From NCBI GenBank assembly GCA_017428625.1, contig JAFRQM010000016.1:1-64000 (forward strand): a DNA stretch of 64,000 nucleotides. Reading direction: 5' to 3'. A model generated the notes under the pieces. That model made no database searches, had not been told where the DNA came from, and saw only the letters and a program-made list of their open reading frames with translations. The position numbers were made by a program, and so were the translations under genes. The first letter of the stretch is position 1; every line of letters starts with the position of its first letter. Below, in pieces: positions 15,130 to 23,073 of this stretch. The stretch is from Clostridia bacterium (GTDB taxonomy: Bacteria; Bacillota; Clostridia; Oscillospirales; Acutalibacteraceae).

Positions 15130-16533
15130 ATGGTTTTGCGTATTCTCTGCGCCGTGGCGGCGTTTTTTCAGACCATACTATTCGCATTGAGCGGGAGTGA
15201 ACACATTTTGAACGTCAACATTTTTGAAGAGCACCAGGTGTTCGAGGGCTTCGGCACATCTTCGTGCTGGTGGTCACAGCTTATTGATGATGAAAAGCAG
15301 GCGGATGAAATTGCCCGCCTTCTTTATGACAAGGAAACGGGGCTGGGGCTGAAAACCTACCGCTACAATGTCGGCGCGGGCGAAAACGACATTGACAATT
15401 CAAAAATCTGGCTTCGCGAAAGACGCACAGAGAGTTTTTATTATTTTAATGAGGCGACGGGCAGGTTTAAATACGATTTTACCCGTGACGCCAACGCGCG
15501 CAGAATGCTTGACAAGGCTATAGAATACGGAGCACAGGAGGTTATACTTTTCTGCAATTCGCCGCACTGGTCAATGACCCTCAACGGCAGAGGCTACGGC
15601 GGAAACGACGAGCATAAAAGCAATCTGCCGGAGGAAAACTACCCGCTGTTTGTTGACTACCTGCTTACAATCGCCGACAAATTTGTTGAAATGGGCTACC
15701 CGGTTGTCGCGATTTCGCCGGTAAACGAGCCGCAATGGGGCTGGAACGGCGATTACATTTCGCAGGAGGGCTGCCATTTTGAGCCCGACGAGTGCGTTAA
15801 ACTGCTTGAAATGTTCGCGACCGAAATGCAGAAAAGGGGCGTAAAATACGAACTCAGAGGACCTGAAAGCGGTCAGCTCACCTGGCAGTATTTTGACTAT
15901 ATCGACAAGTTTCTTCAAAGTGAAATTCTGAAAGATTACTGCAAATATTACAGCGGCCACAGTTACTGGATGGACAATGATCTCAGCGCGAAAACTTGGT
16001 TCGGCAACAAGATGAGAGAAGAATACCCCCACGTTAAATTTGAGATGAGCGAGTGGTGTGAACTGCCGCAGAAACTTGACACAAAAAGCATTGACAGCGG
16101 TTTGTGGATGGCTGATATCATAATTCAGGATTTGTCGCTGATGGATGCCGTTTCGTGGTGTAACTGGACCGCGGTGCACGGCGACGGGCTTATTGACAAT
16201 GAACGAGGACCGCTTGAAATAATCAACAGGTATTGGGCTTACAAGCAGTTCAGCAGATTTATTCAGCCGGGTATGGTAAGAGCCGGAATTGCGGAAAACG
16301 CCGAAAACAGCGGGCTCTCGTTTGTCTGCTTCAAAAGCAGCAGGCAGGCGGTTGTTGTTATTGTCAACAAAAACGAAAACGCCGAAACGGTTAAACTCAC
16401 GGGAATTACCGGCAGAAGAAACGCATACATTACCGCAGACGGCATAAACTGTGAACAGGACAATTCGGTTCTCAGCGGTCAGAAGGTAAATCTGCCCGCA
16501 AAATCTATTGTTACGGTTACTGCAGGATGGTAA
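15130..16533 (+). CDS. exported or membrane-anchored GH30 glycoside hydrolase
   Basis: A 467-residue paralogue of the GH30 at 11523, with the same FEGFGTSSCWWSQ opening, acid/base Glu 200 (SPVNEPQW) and nucleophile Glu 308 (EMSEWC). Residues 1-25 form a hydrophobic segment after MVLR, so the enzyme is exported or held at the outer membrane face; no lipobox is evident. It ends with the GH30 beta-domain. ATG 15130 is chosen (GGAG 8 bases upstream) over GTG 15121. Outside cleavage here, import by the MFS protein and inside cleavage by the first GH30 form a plausible sequence. Confidence 0.85.
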   Translation: MVLRILCAVAAFFQTILFALSGSEHILNVNIFEEHQVFEGFGTSSCWWSQLIDDEKQADEIARLLYDKETGLGLKTYRYNVGAGENDIDNSKIWLRERRTESFYYFNEATGRFKYDFTRDANARRMLDKAIEYGAQEVILFCNSPHWSMTLNGRGYGGNDEHKSNLPEENYPLFVDYLLTIADKFVEMGYPVVAISPVNEPQWGWNGDYISQEGCHFEPDECVKLLEMFATEMQKRGVKYELRGPESGQLTWQYFDYIDKFLQSEILKDYCKYYSGHSYWMDNDLSAKTWFGNKMREEYPHVKFEMSEWCELPQKLDTKSIDSGLWMADIIIQDLSLMDAVSWCNWTAVHGDGLIDNERGPLEIINRYWAYKQFSRFIQPGMVRAGIAENAENSGLSFVCFKSSRQAVVVIVNKNENAETVKLTGITGRRNAYITADGINCEQDNSVLSGQKVNLPAKSIVTVTAGW

Positions 16534-16549
16534 GATAAACGACAAAAAA

Positions 16550-16576
16550 AGCAGGGCGCTGCCCTGCTTTTTATTT
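16550..16576. terminator. bidirectional terminator
   Basis: Stem GCAGGGC (16551-16557) and GCCCTGC (16561-16567), flanked by an A-tract upstream and T-rich sequence downstream, so it can end both the GH30 operon and the convergent binding-protein gene. Confidence 0.85.
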
Positions 16577-16590
16577 TGTTTCTTATTCTT

Positions 16591-17394
16591 TTATGCGGCG
16601 ATATATTTCGCGATGATAGCGTCGATTGTGCCGTCTGCTGTGAGTTCATCAAGCGCTTTGTTGATGTTTTCGAGAAGGGCTGTGTTTTCTTTTGCAACGC
16701 AGATTGCGTAATCTTCCTCAGCGTAGGCTGTTTCAAGAATAACAAGACCTTCGTTTGCGGCTACATAACTCTTCGCGGGCTCATTGTCAATAACAACAGC
16801 GTCAACCTTTCCCGTTACAAGAGCCTGAACAGCGTCGTTGCCCGTTTTATACTGAATAACATGGTCTGAACCCACTCCGCCGTTGTCAACCGTATCCGAA
16901 AGATAAATATCGCCGGTGGTGTCCTGCTGAACGCCGACTTTAATGTCTTTAACTGTTCCGTCCGCGTTGAAGAAATCATCAAATGATTTTATCTCGCTGC
17001 CTTCGGGAACGATTATTGACTGAATGCCGGTAGCGTAGCTTGTTGAGAAATTGACGCTTTCAAGACGTTCGTCGGTAACGGTCATACCCGCCATACCCAT
17101 ATCGAACTTGCCTGACTGAACGCCGCCGATGATTGAGCCGAACTCAACATCCTGAATTTCGAGGGTGAGACCGAGTTTTTCGGCAATAAGACCTGCTATT
17201 TCAACATCAATGCCGGCAAACGCGCCGCTGTCGTCAACATACTCATAGGGCGGGAAGCTCGCGTTTGTTGCCATAACGAGTTTTTCTGTTTTTGAGGGAT
17301 TTTCGGTTGATGTTCCGTTGCCGCACGCGCAAAGGCTGCCCAGTGCCATAACAAGAGCGAGAATGGCTGCCGAAATTTTAACGATTTTTTTCAT
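16591..17394 (-). CDS. amino-acid ABC transporter substrate-binding lipoprotein
   Basis: A 267-residue family-3 (GlnH/ArtP-like) periplasmic-type binding protein. The N-terminus has a signal peptide with a lipobox-like SLCAC, so it would be lipid-anchored on the outer membrane face. The fold begins LVMATNASFPPYEYV and includes GIDVEIAGLIAEKLG and GMAGMTVTDER, both typical for polar amino-acid binders. No permease or ATPase gene is next to it; it has its own promoter and terminator, so it is an orphan here and must work with transporter parts encoded elsewhere. Confidence 0.9.
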   Translation of the reverse strand: MKKIVKISAAILALVMALGSLCACGNGTSTENPSKTEKLVMATNASFPPYEYVDDSGAFAGIDVEIAGLIAEKLGLTLEIQDVEFGSIIGGVQSGKFDMGMAGMTVTDERLESVNFSTSYATGIQSIIVPEGSEIKSFDDFFNADGTVKDIKVGVQQDTTGDIYLSDTVDNGGVGSDHVIQYKTGNDAVQALVTGKVDAVVIDNEPAKSYVAANEGLVILETAYAEEDYAICVAKENTALLENINKALDELTADGTIDAIIAKYIAA

Positions 17395-17440
17395 TTTAAC
17401 TACTCCTTAAATAATACTTATTATATAATAAAGCGGATTA

Positions 17441-17469
17441 ATTATATCCTTTACACATTAAAAAGTCAA
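17441..17469 (-). promoter_or_regulatory. promoter of the binding-protein gene
   Basis: Minus-strand -35 TTGACT (17464-17469), 17-bp spacer, -10 TATAAT (17441-17446). It lies directly after the end of the RluA gene; AAGGAG precedes the ATG. Confidence 0.75.
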
Positions 17470-17470
17470 A

Positions 17471-18355
17471 TCAAATTGCTTCAAGTTGTTCAAAAGCCGA
17501 TTGAAAATCGGCGTGAAGTTCAGCCGTAAAAGCAACTTTCTCGTTTGTTACGGGATGGATGAACGAGCATTTTTCACAGTGAAGAAGCTGATGGCGGAAC
17601 TCCGGCATAAAATCTCCATACATATTGTCGCCTGCGAGCGGATGACCGATAAAAGCGAAATGAACTCTTATCTGGTGTGTTCTGCCGGTTTCGGGTTCTA
17701 CCCTGACAAGGGTTGCGTTTTTAAAATGCTTTACAGCCTGCCAGCAAGTCACCGCAGGTTCAATGCCTTTCTCATAAGAACACGCACGCAAAGTTTTCAT
17801 CGGGTCCGGGCGGTAAATCGGAACATCCACTCTTCCGCTCTCACCCGGATTGCCCTGAACAAGAGCGACATATTCCTTCTCGATTTTACCGTTGAGTTTT
17901 GACGCCGCAAACCTGTTAAGCGCGCAGACAACAACACCGGAGGTGCCTTTGTCAAGCCTGCCGACCGCTCTGAACGAGCCGGGCATACCCTTTTCAAGAA
18001 GATAAGCCGCGACGGCGTTTGCGAGCGTGTCGCCCTGATGGTTGTGTGTGGGGTGCATGGCTGTAAAAGGAGATTTGTTGATTACAAGAATGTCGCCGTC
18101 TTCATAAATAATATCAAGCGGGGCGCTCACGGGAACAGGCGTTTCGCCTTCATCGGGAATGTTGATTTCAAGTGTTGAGCCCGCTTTGAGTTTGTCGATT
18201 GTTCTTATGCGTTCGCCGTCAAGCAGAATGCCGTTTTCATTTTTCTTGAGTTTGCCGACAAGGCGTGATGAAACACCGCAGCGCGAACGGAGAAATGAAA
18301 CTGTTTTTATTCCGTCATATTCGGGGGGCACTGTAAATTGTATTTTTCTCGGCAA
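17471..18355 (-). CDS. RluA-family rRNA/tRNA pseudouridine synthase
   Basis: A 294-residue enzyme that isomerises uridine to pseudouridine in RNA. Residues about 15-75 are an S4-like RNA-binding domain (SSRLVGKLKKNENGI). The catalytic domain carries the RluA signature GRLDKGTSGV with the essential Asp, and MHPTHNHQGDT before it. The target uridine cannot be told from sequence. It lies 4 bases after the HAD gene in the same direction, so they form a short operon. Confidence 0.9.
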   Translation of the reverse strand: MPRKIQFTVPPEYDGIKTVSFLRSRCGVSSRLVGKLKKNENGILLDGERIRTIDKLKAGSTLEINIPDEGETPVPVSAPLDIIYEDGDILVINKSPFTAMHPTHNHQGDTLANAVAAYLLEKGMPGSFRAVGRLDKGTSGVVVCALNRFAASKLNGKIEKEYVALVQGNPGESGRVDVPIYRPDPMKTLRACSYEKGIEPAVTCWQAVKHFKNATLVRVEPETGRTHQIRVHFAFIGHPLAGDNMYGDFMPEFRHQLLHCEKCSFIHPVTNEKVAFTAELHADFQSAFEQLEAI

Positions 18356-18359
18356 ACTA

Positions 18360-19142
18360 TCACACTCCGAAAATCAGTTTTTCAACCGCGAAGGCGACTC
18401 CCGCCTCATCGTTTGAAAGCGTTACAAAATCGGCGGTTTCCTTTATGGCTGCGGGGGCGTTCCCCATAACAACGGCAGTGCCAGCAAACTCCAGCATATT
18501 GCGGTCGTTTTCGCTGTCGCCTATAGCTATTGTGTGCGCCCTGTCAATACCGAAAATGTCAAGCACTTTCTGCATACCGTCTGCCTTGCAGCAGCCGTGC
18601 GCCACGCAGTCGGCATAGGTATCAAGCCTGAAAACATTGAGTTCGTTTTCAAATGTCTTTTCAAAATCAGGCGGCAGTTTCGGACCGGCGGCGACAACTT
18701 CTATTGCGCAATGCGAGTAGTTTTTTTCAAACTCGGCAGCGGAGACAAGCGGTATTTTGCCGGAATTGTCTTTTCTTGTTTTTTTGAAATCCTCAAGGTA
18801 AAACAGTTCTTTCTCACCTTCAAAAACGCACCAGATATCCGGGCGCTCAATTATGTAGTCTATGAGTTTTGTGAGCACTTTTACGGGAATGAAGCGTTTA
18901 AAAACATCACGCCCGTCAAGAATAATATGGCAGCCGTTGCCGCAGACCATACCGTCCGCGAAAGAGAGTTCGTCAAAAAGGCCGTCGGAGATATTACCCC
19001 GTGAGCGACCTGTGTTGATGAATATTTTGTGGCCCTGCTTCTGCGCCCTTGTGAGCGCTTCGAGATTTTTCTCGGGGATATGCCCTTTTTTTGAAGTCAG
19101 GGTGCCGTCAATGTCGATGAAAACAGCAAATTTTTCCGCCAT
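18360..19142 (-). CDS. Cof-type HAD-superfamily phosphatase
   Basis: A 260-residue class II HAD hydrolase. Motif I is FIDIDGTLT (nucleophile and acid/base Asp), motif II is FINTGRS, and motifs III/IV are CKADGMQK and IGDSENDRNML. Family members dephosphorylate sugar phosphates or small phosphorylated cofactors. The start at 19142 is chosen because AAAGAGG lies 5 bases upstream. It is followed closely by the RluA gene. Confidence 0.88.
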   Translation of the reverse strand: MAEKFAVFIDIDGTLTSKKGHIPEKNLEALTRAQKQGHKIFINTGRSRGNISDGLFDELSFADGMVCGNGCHIILDGRDVFKRFIPVKVLTKLIDYIIERPDIWCVFEGEKELFYLEDFKKTRKDNSGKIPLVSAAEFEKNYSHCAIEVVAAGPKLPPDFEKTFENELNVFRLDTYADCVAHGCCKADGMQKVLDIFGIDRAHTIAIGDSENDRNMLEFAGTAVVMGNAPAAIKETADFVTLSNDEAGVAFAVEKLIFGV

Positions 19143-19169
19143 AACAACCTCTTTAATAATGTTACTGAT

Positions 19170-19238
19170 ATAATAAACCATTTGAACGGCAATTTCAACA
19201 GCGCGCTGCTTTACATTTTGTTTGTTATGGTTTAAAAT
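19170..19238. promoter_or_regulatory. divergent promoters, HAD and ProX-like genes
   Basis: Leftward: TTGAAA (minus, 19193-19198), 17 bp, TATTAT (19170-19175). Rightward: TTTACA 19210-19215, 17 bp, TAAAAT 19233-19238. Confidence 0.65.
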
Positions 19239-19263
19239 CGGAACAGAAAGGCAAGTGATTGAA

Positions 19264-19827
19264 ATGATAACAGTAAACAGGGAACTTTTTCACGGCGCTC
19301 CCGACGGTGAAAGAATTGAAAAAGAGCGTCTGACTTACGAAGCTCTTGAAAAACTCGGCATAGATTTTTACCGCGCCGACCACGAGGCGGCGGCGACGAT
19401 TGAGGACTGCAAGGCTGTTGAAGAGGTGCTCGGCAGCGAAATCTGCAAAAATCTGCTTTTATGCAACCGGCAGGAAACGGATTTTTACCTTTTGCTTATG
19501 CCCGGCAACAAACCGTTCAAAACAAAGGATATATCAAAACAGATAAACTCCGCCCGCCTCTCATTTGCGAGCGCGGAGAAGATGCTTGAACTTGTCAACA
19601 TAACGCCCGGTTCGCTCAGCGTGCTCGGGCTGATTTTTGACAGGGATAACAGAGTTAAACTCATTATTGACAACGACCTGCCCGGTGAGAAATACATCTG
19701 CTGCCACCCCTGCATAAACACTTCCACACTGAAAATAAAAACGAGTGACATTATTGAAAAATTCATACCGTCAACGGGTCACACGCCCGTTTATGTTGAC
19801 CTGCCGAGATATGAGGAGAACGGATAA
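19264..19827 (+). CDS. prdX: ProX/PrdX-type Ala-tRNA(Pro) editing deacylase
   Basis: A 187-residue YbaK/ProRS-insertion-domain protein. These stand-alone proteins hydrolyse Ala mischarged onto tRNA-Pro. The first part (YEALEKLGIDFYRADHEAAA) and the later CHPCINTSTLKI match the family pattern. ATG 19264 is preferred; a GTG three codons earlier is too close to GAAAGG. It matters for the proS gene at 26512, which encodes a short ProRS without the built-in editing insert, so this protein would provide editing in trans. Confidence 0.8.
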   Translation: MITVNRELFHGAPDGERIEKERLTYEALEKLGIDFYRADHEAAATIEDCKAVEEVLGSEICKNLLLCNRQETDFYLLLMPGNKPFKTKDISKQINSARLSFASAEKMLELVNITPGSLSVLGLIFDRDNRVKLIIDNDLPGEKYICCHPCINTSTLKIKTSDIIEKFIPSTGHTPVYVDLPRYEENG

Positions 19828-19848
19828 ATCAGAATAACATAACAGGTT

Positions 19849-19882
19849 ATGCGCCGGAACCGTTCGGAAAGTTCCGGCGCAT
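19849..19882 (+). terminator. hairpin after the ProX-like gene
   Basis: A perfect 12-bp stem (ATGCGCCGGAAC at 19849-19860, complement 19871-19882) with a 10-base loop. It lacks a strong T-tract, so it is a weaker terminator or an mRNA 3' stabiliser. Confidence 0.6.
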
Positions 19883-19944
19883 TTACACATCATAAGCGTT
19901 TTGTATTATTTTTGCTCCGGAAGCGCGAAACCTGGCGAAAACGG

Positions 19945-19973
19945 TTGCAACATCGCTTTTTGAGTTGTATTAT
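19945..19973 (+). promoter_or_regulatory. promoter of the SGNH hydrolase gene
   Basis: -35 TTGCAA 19945-19950, 17-bp spacer, -10 TATTAT 19968-19973; AAAGGAGG stands before the ATG at 20005. Confidence 0.7.
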
Positions 19974-20004
19974 AATATCGTAAACGAAATAAAGGAGGAA
20001 AAAT

Positions 20005-20883
20005 ATGAAAACAGATATAAGAAAAATCACAGCCGCGATTCTCTGTTTTGTTATGCTGACTTGTTCTTTGTGTATAATAGGTTACGCCGAAGATAAAAAG
20101 CCGTTTTATCTTGTTCTGGGCGATTCCATCGGTTACGGCTCGGGGCTTAAAAACTCAAGAGAGGCTTGCTACGGCAGAATAGTTGCCGACACAAACGGCT
20201 ATGACTACGCAAACGACGCAATACCCGGCCACACAACGCAGAATCTTCTGGGCAGGCTTGAAACAGAAACAGTCAGAGAACACGTCAAACAGGCTGATAT
20301 AATAAGCATTACCATAGGCGGAAACAATTTTTTGTTAGGCAACATTGCAAAAGTTCTTTTTGATGTAATTGTTATGGATGACATCTCATCCGCCGAACAG
20401 ATAATTGAAGGGTTTTACTTCGATTACTGCAAAATAATCGAAACAATACGCACTCTCAACCCCGACGCCGTTATTCTTATGCAGACGCTTTACAACCCTC
20501 AGACAGGTTACACGGGTGAAGCGTATCAGACGAGCATAGACCTTCTCAATGACGCTGTAAGGCGTTACGCGGGCGAACACCCGGGCGAAATTGAGATTGT
20601 TGACGTTGCCGCCGTTCTGACGGATTCCGAAAAGGATTTTGCCGCGGACCGCATACACCCGAGCGTTGCGGGCAACGAAAAAATAGCCGTTGCGGTGCTT
20701 GAAAAACTGGCACAACTCGGGCTCGGCAAAAACACCGAGCCGGTAATCGCAACGCCTGGCACAGACATTGAAGTGCCTGAGATTTTTTCGGGAAGCATGG
20801 GATTTTACGGTAATATTCTTCATTTTATCTCCGAAATCCGTTTGGTGTTTGTAAACGCCTTGAGCATTTTCGGACTTGCATAA
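20005..20883 (+). CDS. secreted SGNH/GDSL esterase
   Basis: A 292-residue exported hydrolase. Residues 1-28 are a signal peptide. The SGNH blocks are all present: block I GDSIGYG (Ser), block III GGNNF (Asn) and block V DRIHPS (Asp/His). Such enzymes remove acyl groups from lipids, polysaccharides or peptidoglycan. The last ~35 residues form a hydrophobic/amphipathic helix (NILHFISEIRLVFVNALSIF), which may tether it to membrane or wall. It is monocistronic, with its own promoter and terminator. Confidence 0.88.
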   Translation: MKTDIRKITAAILCFVMLTCSLCIIGYAEDKKPFYLVLGDSIGYGSGLKNSREACYGRIVADTNGYDYANDAIPGHTTQNLLGRLETETVREHVKQADIISITIGGNNFLLGNIAKVLFDVIVMDDISSAEQIIEGFYFDYCKIIETIRTLNPDAVILMQTLYNPQTGYTGEAYQTSIDLLNDAVRRYAGEHPGEIEIVDVAAVLTDSEKDFAADRIHPSVAGNEKIAVAVLEKLAQLGLGKNTEPVIATPGTDIEVPEIFSGSMGFYGNILHFISEIRLVFVNALSIFGLA

Positions 20884-20896
20884 ACACAATAACATT

Positions 20897-20929
20897 AAAC
20901 TGCCGTTGCGACACGGCAGTTTTGTTTTT
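20897..20929 (+). terminator. intrinsic terminator
   Basis: A 9-bp perfect stem AAACTGCCG (20897-20905) with CGGCAGTTT (20914-20922), followed by a T-rich stretch. Confidence 0.85.
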
Positions 20930-20941
20930 ACATTTTATTCA

Positions 20942-20970
20942 TTGAATTATGTTTTTAATAGTATTATAAT
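20942..20970 (+). promoter_or_regulatory. promoter of the shikimate-kinase-like operon
   Basis: -35 TTGAAT 20942-20947, 17-bp spacer, -10 TATAAT 20965-20970. It drives the three rightward genes up to 25160. Confidence 0.75.
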
Positions 20971-20993
20971 GTTTTTGAAAGCGGGGCGGTGAA

Positions 20994-21506
20994 ATGAAAG
21001 ACGGCAATATAGTGCTTATCGGTATGCCGGGGTGCGGAAAAAGCACCTGCGGTGTTCTGCTCTCCAAACTGGTGTGCAAGGCGTTTGTTGACACTGACCT
21101 GATTATTCAGCAGAGTGAAGGCAGGCTTCTGCAACAGATAATCAACGAGAGCGGCACGGATTATTTTGCAGAAACGGAAGAAAAAATCATTTCATCACTG
21201 AAACTTAAAAATTCGGTTATTGCAACAGGCGGAAGCGTTGTTTGTTATGAAAACGCCATGAAAAACCTTGCCGAAAACGCTGTTATTGTTTATCTGAAAA
21301 TCAGTTATGACGGTATGATGAAACGCATAACAAACCTCAACACACGCGGGATTCTGCTTCGCGACGGCGAGAGTATGAGGGATATGTTCAAACACAGGCA
21401 GGCGCTCTATGAGAAATACGCTCAGATTACCGTTGACTGCGAAGAAGAAGCGGTTGAGAAAAATGTTGAGAAAATAAAACAAGCATATGATTCGATAAAT
21501 GAATAA
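20994..21506 (+). CDS. shikimate-kinase-like P-loop kinase
   Basis: A 170-residue protein of shikimate kinase fold and size. Walker A is GMPGCGKST (residues 10-18), and Asp33/Asp35 (VDTD) match the shikimate/Mg-binding Asp. Two family hallmarks are altered: the shikimate-binding Arg of the FRxxE motif is Ala59 (YFAETE), and the GGG shikimate loop reads GGS (79-81). A lid-like TRGIL segment remains. It could phosphorylate something other than shikimate, so I leave out the aroK symbol. The stop lies 16 bases before the ATG of the flavoprotein gene, so the two are in one operon. Confidence 0.75.
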   Translation: MKDGNIVLIGMPGCGKSTCGVLLSKLVCKAFVDTDLIIQQSEGRLLQQIINESGTDYFAETEEKIISSLKLKNSVIATGGSVVCYENAMKNLAENAVIVYLKISYDGMMKRITNLNTRGILLRDGESMRDMFKHRQALYEKYAQITVDCEEEAVEKNVEKIKQAYDSINE

Positions 21507-21522
21507 TTCGGAGAATAAAGAA

Positions 21523-23073
21523 ATGAAAAAGGCAATTATCGCGGGCGCGGGACCCGCGGGAATAACCGCTGGACTTGAACTGCTGAGGAAAAGCGGCGAT
21601 TACGAGGTTGTTATTCTTGAGGAAAGCGGCGCCATAGGCGGAATATCGCGCACGGTAAACCATAACGGCAACCGTATGGATATCGGCGGGCACCGTTTTT
21701 TTTCAAAAGACGCGGATGTAAACCGCTTCTGGGAAGAGTTGATGCCCGTTCAGGGCAGACCCTCATCGGATGATATAATCGCAAAGCGTGAAAAAGAACT
21801 AAAAGAAGGCGGACCCGACCCTGAAAAAGAAAACCGGGTTATGCTTGTGCGTCAAAGGGTTTCGAGAATCTATTATCTCGGCAAATTCTTCGACTATCCC
21901 ATTTCGCTCAAGCCGCAGACATTTATCAATATGGGTTTTTCGCGCACAGTTAAATCGGGATTCAGTTATCTTCATTCCTGTGCGGTCAAGCGGGAGGAAA
22001 ACTCGCTTGAGGATTTTTATATCAACCGCTTCGGCAAGACTCTCTATTCAATGTTTTTTGAGGGATATACCGAAAAGCTCTGGGGCAGACACCCCTCGCA
22101 GATTTCAGCCGACTGGGGTGCGCAAAGAGTTAAAGGGCTTTCGATAGCAGCGGTAATAAAAGATATTCTGTCAAAGATTGTTCCTCAGAAAAACAGGGAG
22201 ATCGAAACCTCGCTTATCGAGCAGTTTGTTTACCCGAAATTCGGCCCCGGTCAGTTGTGGGAAACGGCGGCTGAGGAATTTGAAAAACTCGGCGGCAGAA
22301 TTATTAAGAACTGCAAGGTTGAAAAAACCGTTGTAAAAGACAGAAAAGTCAGTGAATTTATCTGCAAACTTAACGGTGAAACGGTGAATTTTGACGGAGA
22401 TGTTTTCTTTTCATCAATGCCCGTAAAAGATTTGATTAAAGGTATGAACGGAGTGCCCGAAAACATAAGAGAAATTGCTTCGGGACTGCCCTACCGCGAT
22501 TTTGTAACAGTCGGTCTGCTGGTTGATAAACTGAAAATCAGAAACGAAACGGATATTCCCACACCGTCGGATATTGTGCCGGACTGCTGGATTTATGTTC
22601 AGGACACGGGTGTTAAACTCGGCAGAATACAGATTTTCAACAACTGGTCGCCGTATCTTGTAAAAGACCCCCTCAATACGGTATGGATAGGGCTTGAATA
22701 CTTCTGCAACGAGGGCGATGTGTTTTGGAACATGGATGAGAAAGAGTGTGTTGATTACGCCGTTGGTGAACTGGTGAAAATGGGTATAATTGACAGCGGA
22801 GCCTTTGTTCGTGATTATCACAGAGAGAAAGTTAAAAAAGCTTACCCCGCTTATTTTGACACTTATAAAGATATTGACAGCGTCATTGAATACCTTGACG
22901 GGTTTGACAACCTTTACTGCATAGGCAGAAACGGTCAGCACAGATATAACAATATGGACCACTCCATGGTTACGGCTTTTGAGGCTGTAAAAAATGTTTT
23001 AAGCGGTAAAAGGACAAAGGAAAATATCTGGAATGTCAATACCGAAGCGCAGTATCACGAGGAAAGCAAGTAA
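21523..23073 (+). CDS. UDP-galactopyranose-mutase-like FAD oxidoreductase
   Basis: A 516-residue flavoprotein. The FAD dinucleotide fold is [17 protein letters not shown], followed by [10 protein letters not shown] and, mid-protein, [19 protein letters not shown], a pattern shared by UDP-galactopyranose mutases and related amine-oxidase-type enzymes that act on sugar nucleotides or glycolipids. ATG 21523 has GGAG 9 bases upstream. Its TAA overlaps the ATG of the next gene (TAATG), so the membrane protein at 23073 is translated with it. The pair could make or export a surface glycan; the exact reaction is unknown. Confidence 0.75.
   Translation: MKKAIIAGAGPAGITAGLELLRKSGDYEVVILEESGAIGGISRTVNHNGNRMDIGGHRFFSKDADVNRFWEELMPVQGRPSSDDIIAKREKELKEGGPDPEKENRVMLVRQRVSRIYYLGKFFDYPISLKPQTFINMGFSRTVKSGFSYLHSCAVKREENSLEDFYINRFGKTLYSMFFEGYTEKLWGRHPSQISADWGAQRVKGLSIAAVIKDILSKIVPQKNREIETSLIEQFVYPKFGPGQLWETAAEEFEKLGGRIIKNCKVEKTVVKDRKVSEFICKLNGETVNFDGDVFFSSMPVKDLIKGMNGVPENIREIASGLPYRDFVTVGLLVDKLKIRNETDIPTPSDIVPDCWIYVQDTGVKLGRIQIFNNWSPYLVKDPLNTVWIGLEYFCNEGDVFWNMDEKECVDYAVGELVKMGIIDSGAFVRDYHREKVKKAYPAYFDTYKDIDSVIEYLDGFDNLYCIGRNGQHRYNNMDHSMVTAFEAVKNVLSGKRTKENIWNVNTEAQYHEESK

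Noticed and set aside
15571..16545. Long open frame (324 codons) on the minus strand opposite the exported GH30
   Set aside because: It lies wholly opposite a well-supported GH30 gene, has no ribosome-binding site and no recognisable family. Moderate-GC genes of this genome often leave long antisense frames.
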